Positions 36,036 to 64,000 of a stretch of 64,000 nucleotides of DNA are shown piece after piece; the stretch's first letter is position 1, and every line of letters starts with the position of its first letter. This DNA comes from Cellulomonas soli. GTDB lineage: Bacteria > Actinomycetota > Actinomycetes > Actinomycetales > Cellulomonadaceae. The stretch spans positions 2,790,001 through 2,854,000 of the forward strand of contig NZ_JACBZJ010000001.1 in assembly GCF_013409305.1 (NCBI RefSeq), given 5' to 3'. A model generated the notes under the pieces. The model saw nothing but the letters and a program-made list of their open reading frames with translations, was not told where the DNA came from and searched no databases. The position numbers were made by a program, and so were the translations under genes.

Positions 36036-36050
36036 ATCGTACGACATACC
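36036..36050 (-). promoter_or_regulatory. putative promoter/operator of the GH30 gene
   Basis: The minus strand carries TACGAT preceded directly by GTATGTCG. The same TACGAT and, in opposite orientation, the same 8-mer occur in the promoter of the solute-binding protein gene (34275-34285). No good -35 is seen. A common regulator is possible. Confidence 0.35.
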
Positions 36051-36202
36051 TACTGGATGCTCGGTAGGCCGTCGCGGTGGCCCAGCGCGGTGTCGAGCGC
36101 GGTGTCGGGGTTGACGCCGTCGGGCGGTCTGCCATGCTGCCTCAGACGGTGCGCGGGTCCCCGGCACCTGCGTCGTCGCGACGACCAGAACCAGGAGACG
36201 GC

Positions 36203-36763
36203 ATGGGTGAACCCGTCCTGACCACCCTCACCGTCCTCGACGTGGCCGCCTGGCGGGCGTGGCTCGACGAGCACGAGGACGACCCCGACGCGGTCTGGCT
36301 CGTCCTGGCCAAGAAGGGCGTGCGCGAGCCCACGTCGCTGACCTACGCCCAGGCGCTCGACGAGGCGCTGTGCAGTGGGTGGATCGACGGCCAGAAGCGC
36401 GCCTGGGACGAGACGACCTTCGTCCAGCGGTTCAGCCCGCGCCGTGCCCGCTCCCTGTGGTCGCAGCGCAACCAGGAGCACGTGGCCCGGCTCGTCGAGG
36501 ACGGTCGGATGCGTCCGCGCGGGCACGCCGAGGTCGCGCGGGCCCAGGCGGACGGACGCTGGGACCGGGCGTACGCCGGATCGGCCACGGCGCAGGTCCC
36601 GCCGGACCTGCTCGCCGCCCTGGACGCCGACCCGCAGGCACGGGCCGCGTTCGAGGCGCTGAGCAGGCAGGACCGCTACTCGGTGCTGCACCCGCTGATG
36701 ACGGCCCCGAACGAGGACGTGCGTGCGGCCAGGCTCGCGCGGGCGCTGCGCGACCTGGGCTGA
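36203..36763 (+). CDS. YdeI/OmpD-associated family protein
   Basis: Small cytoplasmic protein, 186 aa, of the YdeI family named for polymyxin/bacteriocin protection in Enterobacteria. Visible family marks: WLVLAKKGVREPTSLTYAQALDEALCSGWIDGQ and WSQRNQEHVARL, and the C-terminal YSVLHPLMTAP. Biochemical role unknown. AGGAG precedes the ATG. Two 12-bp direct repeats (CTGAACGAACGC) overlap and follow its stop codon. Confidence 0.88.
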   Translation: MGEPVLTTLTVLDVAAWRAWLDEHEDDPDAVWLVLAKKGVREPTSLTYAQALDEALCSGWIDGQKRAWDETTFVQRFSPRRARSLWSQRNQEHVARLVEDGRMRPRGHAEVARAQADGRWDRAYAGSATAQVPPDLLAALDADPQARAAFEALSRQDRYSVLHPLMTAPNEDVRAARLARALRDLG

Positions 36764-36862
36764 ACGAACGCTGGCCTGAACGAACGCCGGACGCTGGGCC
36801 GAACGGGTGAGCGCCCAGTCGCCGGGCTCACCAACGGCCGGTCGCTGCCGATCGGACGGATC

Positions 36863-37999
36863 ATGGCCAGACCCCTGCCGACGTTCGTCGAGGTGCCCGT
36901 CGTCGGCGCCGAGCCGACGTCCTCGGCCGTCGGGTCGATCGCCCGCCCCGCCCAGACCGTGCGGGGCGACGCCCCCGCGGCCCACGCCCTCCGGCTGCTG
37001 CGCGACCAGCCTGACGTGCAGGCGCTGGTCGTGATCGACGACCCCCGTGCCGACGCGGTCGGCATCCTGGCACGCGAACGACCCAGTCCCGACCTCGGTC
37101 AGGAGTTCGGCACGGCATTTCGCAAGGTGCGGCACCTCGCGGCGAGCCCCGCGATCGTCGTGGACGCCGACACGCCCCTGCTCACCGCCGCGCGCACGCT
37201 GGCTGGCCACCGTTCCCCCCTGCCCGACCTGGTCGTGCGCGGCGAGACGTGGGGCTGGGTCCCGGCGTCCGACCTGCTCGACCACCTCGTCCGCGCCTTC
37301 CGGGACGCCGCCGCCTGTGACGCCGTCTCGGGCGTGATGAACCGCGACTCGCTCGACCTGACCCTTGAGGCCTGGTGCAGCGCCATCGCGCACACGGCGA
37401 ACCGGCTCGTCGCCGTCGTCCTGCGGGCCGAGGGCCTGGAGGTCGTCAACGAGATCGCCGGGCGTGCCGCCGGTGACGTCGTGGTCGCCCTCGTGGTCGC
37501 GCAGATCGTGGCCGCCGCACCCGCCGGTGCCTTCGTCGGCCGTGTCGGCGGTGGCGAGATCGTCGTGCTCGGCGTCCTGCCCGACACCCCGCCGCACCGC
37601 GTCGGCGCCGAGGTCGAGGCGCTGCGGCAGGCCCTCACCACGGCCGCCAGCACGCCCACCCGGCTGCCCGCGCACCTGTCCCGAGTCCGCTGGCCCACCG
37701 TCAGGTCCGGCGCGTCGGTCTCGGCCCGCGGCAGCGCGGACCCGGAGCGCGTCGTCAACGACGCACGGCTCTACCTCAAGGAGCTCTCGGCGGCGCCGGC
37801 GGCCCCGAACCGGCGCGGGCCACAGGCCTCGGCAGACCTTCGACGGCCCTCCGACGAGGCACGTCGCGGGGCCGGCCTGGGTGCTCGCACCCACAAGTTC
37901 CTCACCGGCGTCGCGGCGCCGCCGACGTCCCCTCAGGACCAGGACGGGACTCCCGATAAGGCGTTCGTCCCCGCCGCACGCGAGGACCGATCGGACTGA
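36863..37999 (+). CDS. CBS-like / degenerate GGDEF protein heading the surface-ATPase operon
   Basis: Cytoplasmic protein, 378 aa. Residues ~35-145 look like a pair of CBS motifs (ALRLLRDQPDVQALVVIDD and a WGWVPASDLLDHL end). Residues ~153-300 resemble a GGDEF domain: VSGVMNRDSLDL matches the opening TGLPNR strand, and GRVGGGEIVVLG lies where RYGGDEFAVL is expected. The active loop is GGGEI rather than GGDEF, and catalytic aspartates are lost, so it is more likely a nucleotide-binding sensor than a diguanylate cyclase. The last 60 residues are disordered. Its stop is 13 nt before the first giant surface gene, so it probably leads that operon. Confidence 0.75.
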   Translation: MARPLPTFVEVPVVGAEPTSSAVGSIARPAQTVRGDAPAAHALRLLRDQPDVQALVVIDDPRADAVGILARERPSPDLGQEFGTAFRKVRHLAASPAIVVDADTPLLTAARTLAGHRSPLPDLVVRGETWGWVPASDLLDHLVRAFRDAAACDAVSGVMNRDSLDLTLEAWCSAIAHTANRLVAVVLRAEGLEVVNEIAGRAAGDVVVALVVAQIVAAAPAGAFVGRVGGGEIVVLGVLPDTPPHRVGAEVEALRQALTTAASTPTRLPAHLSRVRWPTVRSGASVSARGSADPERVVNDARLYLKELSAAPAAPNRRGPQASADLRRPSDEARRGAGLGARTHKFLTGVAAPPTSPQDQDGTPDKAFVPAAREDRSD

Positions 38000-38012
38000 G
38001 GAGCTCCTACCC

Positions 38013-60150
<22,138 letters not shown>

Positions 60151-60194
60151 GCGACTGCGGCGCGAGCGGGGCATGGGTTCCTCGGACGCGCAGG

Positions 60195-60265
<71 letters not shown>

Positions 60266-60754
60266 ATGGAACTGGGACAGTACGTCACCGACCTCCAGCG
60301 TCAGCTGGTGGACGCCGCGGACAACGGCACCGAGGAGACCCGCGCGGTCGCCGAACGGCTCGTCGCCGGGCTCGACTCCGCGGTCCGGCTCGTGCTGCTC
60401 GACGTCCTGTCGGCGGCAGCCGGCGAGATCACCCGTGACCTCGCACCCGGTTCGGTCGACCTGCGGCTGCGCGGCCGCGAGGTCGAGTTCGTCGTCGCCC
60501 AGTCGAGCAGCGAGCCCGCCGACGACGACCAGCAGCCGGCCCCCCTCGACCTCGACGACGTGAGCACCTCCCGCACGACCCTGCGCCTGCCCGACGCCCT
60601 CAAGGCGCGGGTCGACGAGGCGGCGACGGCCGACGGGCTGTCCGTCAACACCTGGCTGGTCCGTGCGGTCGCGGCTGCGCTCCAGCCCAAGCAGCGACGA
60701 TCCGCGCAACGTGCGCTGCGCACCGGCGACAGCTTCGCCGGCTGGGCGCGCTGA
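60266..60754 (+). CDS. ribbon-helix-helix DNA-binding regulator (HicB/Arc-like)
   Basis: 162 aa. An N-terminal helical domain (residues ~1-60) precedes a linker and a C-terminal ribbon-helix-helix: strand RTTLRLPDALKARVDEAA then GLSVNTWLVRAVAAAL. The same type of gene stands before DUF4097 and ABC exporter genes in other actinobacteria. No toxin partner is adjacent, so it is a regulator of the downstream genes, most likely autorepressing through the phased operator. No Shine-Dalgarno sequence. Confidence 0.82.
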   Translation: MELGQYVTDLQRQLVDAADNGTEETRAVAERLVAGLDSAVRLVLLDVLSAAAGEITRDLAPGSVDLRLRGREVEFVVAQSSSEPADDDQQPAPLDLDDVSTSRTTLRLPDALKARVDEAATADGLSVNTWLVRAVAAALQPKQRRSAQRALRTGDSFAGWAR

Positions 60755-60847
60755 CCGCCCGGCCACACCCCACCACCTCCAGCAGCCCCACCAGCCACGC
60801 GACCCGCGGGGCCGGGCGAGCACACCCAGACACGGGGAGAGACCAGC

Positions 60848-61699
60848 ATGCCCACGTACCAGACCCCCACCCCGATCGACCTGGCCATCAACCTGCCGGT
60901 CGGCGCGATCGACGTCATCGCCACCGACCGCACGGACACGGTCGTCACGGTGACGCCCACCAACCCCTCCCGGGCCGTCGACCGCCGAGGCGCGGAGGAG
61001 ACCAAGGTCGACCTCGACCTCGACAGCCGGCGGCTGACCGTCACGGGACCCAAGCCCCGGCTCAGCTGGATCGGCCCGACCGAGTCCGTCGACGTACGGG
61101 TCGAGCTGCCGTCGGGGTCACGGTTCACCGCCGAGATCTCCGTCGGCGGCCTGCGGACCGTCGGCCGCCTGGGTGCCACCCGGATCAAGAACTCGACGGG
61201 GCCCGTGGACGTCGACGCCGTCGGCGACCTGTGGGTGCGTGCCTCGCACGGCAACGTCACCGCGGGCACCGTCGACGGCGGGTGCGAGATCATCGCCGAC
61301 CACGGCCAGATCCGGCTGGGCGCCGTCACGGGCGACGCGCTGCTCAAGGCCTCCCACGGCTCCGTCCGGATCGGGGAGTCCGGCGGCGACGTCGAGGCCA
61401 AGCTCTCCTACGGCGACCTGGAGATCGAGAAGGCGCTGGGCTCCGTGACCGCGAAGACCGCCTACGGCGCCATCGAGCTGAACGAGGTCACGACCGGCTC
61501 CGTCCAGGTCGAGAGCGGGTACGGCCAGGTCACCATCGGCGTCCGGCCCGGTGTGCCTGCATGGCTCGACCTGTCGTCCCGGGACGGGCACGTGCGCAAC
61601 CGGCTCGACGGCGACCGCGCCCCGGAGGCGGGCGAGGAGTCCGTCGCGGTGCGAGCACGCACCCGGTCCGGCTCCATCACCGTCCAGCGCGCCCGCTGA
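60848..61699 (+). CDS. DUF4097 beta-strand repeat protein
   Basis: 283 aa. A right-handed beta-solenoid type protein built from short repeats such as VDVDAVGDLWVRASHGNVTAGTVDG and GDLEIEKALGSVTAKTAYG. No signal peptide or membrane segment. The family has no known activity and is often found with ABC exporters or stress regulators. GGGGAG precedes the ATG. Second gene of the RHH-DUF4097-ABC operon. Confidence 0.87.
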   Translation: MPTYQTPTPIDLAINLPVGAIDVIATDRTDTVVTVTPTNPSRAVDRRGAEETKVDLDLDSRRLTVTGPKPRLSWIGPTESVDVRVELPSGSRFTAEISVGGLRTVGRLGATRIKNSTGPVDVDAVGDLWVRASHGNVTAGTVDGGCEIIADHGQIRLGAVTGDALLKASHGSVRIGESGGDVEAKLSYGDLEIEKALGSVTAKTAYGAIELNEVTTGSVQVESGYGQVTIGVRPGVPAWLDLSSRDGHVRNRLDGDRAPEAGEESVAVRARTRSGSITVQRAR

Positions 61700-61780
61700 G
61701 CACACGCCGGCGGCCCCGCCGGCCCCGCCAGCTCCACCAGATCCCGCACGTCCACCCGTCCAGCGGAAGAGGTGACACCC

Positions 61781-62629
61781 ATGACCAGCACATCCACGAA
61801 CGCACGGGGCCGGGAACCGGCCATCCGTGTGCAGGGCATCGAGAAGTCGTTCGGCGAGCTGCACGTCCTGCGGGGCGTGGACCTCGAGGTGGCGACCGGC
61901 TCCGTCTTCGCCCTGCTCGGCTCGAACGGCGCCGGCAAGACCACGATGATCCGGATCCTGTCCACGCTGCTGCGCCCCGACGCGGGCACGGCCGCCGTCC
62001 ACGGGGCCGAGGTCACCGCGGACGCGCTGCGAGTCCGGGAGTCCATCAGCCTGACCGGGCAGTTCGCCGCGGTCGACGAGATCCTCTCGGGCCGGGAGAA
62101 CCTCGTGCTCGTCGCCCGGCTGCGGCACCTGAAGGACCCCGGCCGGATCGCCGACGACCTGCTGGCGCGGTTCAGCCTCACCGAGGCCGCCGCGCGCCGG
62201 GTCGCGACGTACTCCGGAGGCATGCGCCGCCGGCTCGACATCGCCATGAGCCTCGTCGGGCGGCCGAGCGTGATCTTCCTCGACGAGCCGACCACCGGCC
62301 TCGACCCCGAGGCGCGGCTCGAGGTGTGGCAGATCGTCCAGGAGCTGGCCGAGCAGGGCACCACGATCCTGCTCACCACGCAGTACCTGGAGGAGGCCGA
62401 GCAGCTCGCCGACCGCATCGCGATCCTGCACGAGGGTCGCATCATCGCCGACGGCACCCTCGCCGAGCTCAAGGCGCTGCTCCCGCCGGCGACCGTCGAG
62501 TACGTGGAGAAGCAGCCGAGCCTCGAGGACGTCTTCCTCGCCCTCGTGGGCACCGGCAGCGCCAGCAGCACGGGAAGCACCGCAAGCACCGCAAGCACCG
62601 ACGAAGCAGCACGGAAGGAGCAGTCATGA
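61781..62629 (+). CDS. ABC exporter ATPase, DrrA family
   Basis: 282 aa. Walker A GSNGAGKTT, signature YSGGMRRRLDIAMSL, Walker B VIFLDEPTTGLDPEAR, and the DrrA-type C terminus PSLEDVFLALVG. The final ~20 residues are a Ser/Thr/Ala/Gly repeat encoded by AGCACCGCA-like tandem units. The ATG at 61781 is chosen (AGAGG 8 nt upstream) over a GTG three codons earlier. The substrate is likely a hydrophobic drug or lipid. Confidence 0.93.
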   Translation: MTSTSTNARGREPAIRVQGIEKSFGELHVLRGVDLEVATGSVFALLGSNGAGKTTMIRILSTLLRPDAGTAAVHGAEVTADALRVRESISLTGQFAAVDEILSGRENLVLVARLRHLKDPGRIADDLLARFSLTEAAARRVATYSGGMRRRLDIAMSLVGRPSVIFLDEPTTGLDPEARLEVWQIVQELAEQGTTILLTTQYLEEAEQLADRIAILHEGRIIADGTLAELKALLPPATVEYVEKQPSLEDVFLALVGTGSASSTGSTASTASTDEAARKEQS

Positions 62630-63390
62630 GCGCCACCCACGTCGTCGCCGACACCGCCGTCCTGACGGGTCGCTCGATGCAGCACATCACCCGCAGCGTC
62701 GACACGATCATCACGACCGCCGTCACCCCGATCGCCATCATGGTGCTGTTCGTCTACGTCTTCGGCGGGGCGATCGAGACGGGCACCGACAGCTACGTCG
62801 ACTACCTGCTCCCGGGGATCCTGCTCATCGCCATCGCGTCCGGCATCGCCTACACGGCCGTGCGGTTGTTCACGGACCTGCAGAGCGGGATCTTCGAACG
62901 GTTCCACTCCATGCCGGTCGCGCGCTCGTCCGTGCTGTGGGCGCACGTGCTGACCTCGCTGGCCGCCAACGCCATCACGGTCGTCATCATCGTGCTCGTC
63001 GGCCTCGCGATGGGCTTCCGCACCTCGGCCGGGCCCGCGGCCTGGCTCGCCGTCGCCGGCATCCTGGTGCTGTTCACCCTCGCGCTGACCTGGGCCGCCG
63101 TCATCGCCGGTCTGACCGCCAAGTCCGTGGACGGTGCCGCAGGCTTCTCCTACGTGCTGATCTTCCTGCCGTTCATCAGCTCGGCCTTCGTCCCCACCGA
63201 CACGATGCCGGCCCCCGTACGGGCCTTCGCCGAGAACCAGCCGGTCACGTCGATCGTCGACACCATCCAGGCGCTGTTCGCCCAGGAGCCCGTCGGCAGC
63301 GACATCTGGGTCGCCCTCGCCTGGTGCGTCGGCATCCTCGTCGTCGCCTACCTGTTCGCGATGTCGGCCTACCGGCGCCGGATCAGCTGA
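62626..63390 (+). CDS. ABC-2 exporter permease, DrrB family
   Basis: 254 aa, six membrane helices with the ABC-2 motif around DYLLPGILLIAIASG and the typical NPVTSIVDT-like AENQPVTSIVDTIQAL. Overlaps the ATPase gene by 4 nt (ATGA), so the two form one exporter. Confidence 0.92.
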   Translation: MSATHVVADTAVLTGRSMQHITRSVDTIITTAVTPIAIMVLFVYVFGGAIETGTDSYVDYLLPGILLIAIASGIAYTAVRLFTDLQSGIFERFHSMPVARSSVLWAHVLTSLAANAITVVIIVLVGLAMGFRTSAGPAAWLAVAGILVLFTLALTWAAVIAGLTAKSVDGAAGFSYVLIFLPFISSAFVPTDTMPAPVRAFAENQPVTSIVDTIQALFAQEPVGSDIWVALAWCVGILVVAYLFAMSAYRRRIS

Positions 63391-63432
63391 CGCGCGCCGC
63401 GTCCACGGCGCCACGCAGTAGCGTCACCGTGC

Positions 63433-63897
63433 GTGACACCGACCTACCACCGCGCACCGCTGGCCGACCTCGACCCGCACGTGCTGTACCGCGTGCTGCG
63501 CCTGCGCGTGCAGGTCTTCGTCGTCGAGCAGGACTGCGCGTACGAGGACCTGGACGGCCGCGACCTGGAACCCGGTGCCGAGCTGCTGTGGGCGGCCGAC
63601 GGCGACGAGGTCGTCTCGACCGTGCGTGTGCTGCACGAGCCGGCCGCCCTCCGCATCGGACGGGTCGCGACCGCCCCGGCGGCCCGGTCACGCGGGGTGG
63701 CCGCCGAGCTCATGCGACGGGCGGTCGATCGCTGCACCCAGCTGGACCCCGCCGCGAGCATCGTCCTCGACGCCCAGGCGCACCTGGCGGCCTGGTACGC
63801 CCGGTTCGGGTTCGTCGTGGACGGCGAGCCCTTCGAGGAGGACGGCATCCCGCACCTGCCGATGCGGCGGCCCGGGGGATCGGGGCACGGCGCATGA
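63433..63897 (+). CDS. GNAT N-acetyltransferase, ElaA-like
   Basis: 154 aa. The ElaA-type start LRVQVFVVEQDCAYEDLDGRD and the acetyl-CoA loop RVATAPAARSRGVAAELM are clear. The acceptor is unknown. GTG start; the stop overlaps the next gene by 4 nt. Confidence 0.9.
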   Translation: MTPTYHRAPLADLDPHVLYRVLRLRVQVFVVEQDCAYEDLDGRDLEPGAELLWAADGDEVVSTVRVLHEPAALRIGRVATAPAARSRGVAAELMRRAVDRCTQLDPAASIVLDAQAHLAAWYARFGFVVDGEPFEEDGIPHLPMRRPGGSGHGA

Positions 63898-64000
63898 GCG
63901 TCGACCTCGCCGAGGTCTGCTTCCTCACCCGCGACGTGCCGCGACTGGCCGCCTTCTACCGCGACCTGCTCGGCACCCCGAGCGACGGCGACGACCCCGT
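63894..64000 (+). CDS. VOC (glyoxalase/bleomycin resistance) family protein, partial
   Basis: Only the first ~35 codons are in the window: MSVDLAEVCFLTRDVPRLAAFYRDLLG. The pattern strand-TRDVPRLAAFYRDLLG is the standard opening of a VOC domain. It overlaps the acetyltransferase stop by 4 nt and runs off the right end. Confidence 0.75.
   Translation, partial: MSVDLAEVCFLTRDVPRLAAFYRDLLGTPSDGDDP

Noticed and set aside
36760..36787. Mobile element attachment repeat (CTGAACGAACGC twice)
   Set aside because: Only 12 bp, 16 bp apart, overlapping a stop codon, with no integrase or boundary nearby; most likely a local duplication.
60266..60754. Antitoxin of a toxin-antitoxin pair
   Set aside because: The protein has an RHH domain like HicB/Arc, but neither neighbour resembles a toxin; the next genes are DUF4097 and an ABC exporter.

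Overview
High-GC actinobacterial chromosome segment. The gene complement, GTG starts, many 4-bp start/stop overlaps and intracellular beta-glucan hydrolases fit Micrococcales, most likely Cellulomonadaceae; that placement is an inference from content, not a database match. No rRNA, tRNA, CRISPR array, transposase or phage gene was recognised.

Layout. (1) 1-9.8 kb: acyl-CoA carboxylase functions. A biotin carboxylase/BCCP subunit is followed by Maf and a TetR regulator, a VKOR-type quinone oxidoreductase and a DUF885 peptidase-like protein; then a beta-subunit / unknown / epsilon-subunit operon faces divergent birA, which is translationally coupled to an Rv1264-like class III cyclase. (2) 11-26.5 kb: ordinary metabolism and regulation: SRAP peptidase, Bcr/CflA-type exporter, aminotransferase, a tiny membrane protein under a CRP-like palindrome, coiled-coil lipoprotein, AdhE, Na+/H+ antiporter, esterase plus F420/NADP reductase-like gene divergent from a MarR regulator, GlxA-type AraC regulator divergent from an MBL hydrolase, HAD phosphatase, FAD oxidoreductase. 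(3) 26.6-36 kb: GT4 glycosyltransferase and a carbohydrate locus: solute-binding lipoprotein, two ABC permeases, GH5 and ROK regulator in one operon, with a GH30 beside it. A degraded discoidin-like domain lies next to the operon promoter.

(4) 36.9-60.2 kb: the striking part. One apparently continuous operon encodes a degenerate CBS/GGDEF-like protein, three very large membrane-anchored surface proteins (about 2435, 1986 and 747 residues), then an F-type rotary ATPase set in the order c, b-delta fusion, alpha, gamma, beta, epsilon, followed by a 5-TM protein and a lipoprotein. The catalytic beta subunit keeps its ATPase motifs, but the c subunit has no carboxylate in its second helix (Val at the position of E. 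coli Asp61) and there is no subunit a. This cannot be an ordinary proton-driven ATP synthase. It looks like an ATP-hydrolysing F1 on a non-ion-translocating membrane ring, built together with giant surface proteins. The closest published idea known to me is the F1-like X0 ATPase of mycoplasmas, which is linked to surface proteins and gliding. Its function here is unknown.

(5) 60.2-64 kb: a ribbon-helix-helix regulator with a phased operator, a DUF4097 protein, a DrrAB-like ABC exporter, an ElaA-like acetyltransferase, and the start of a VOC-family gene cut by the window end.
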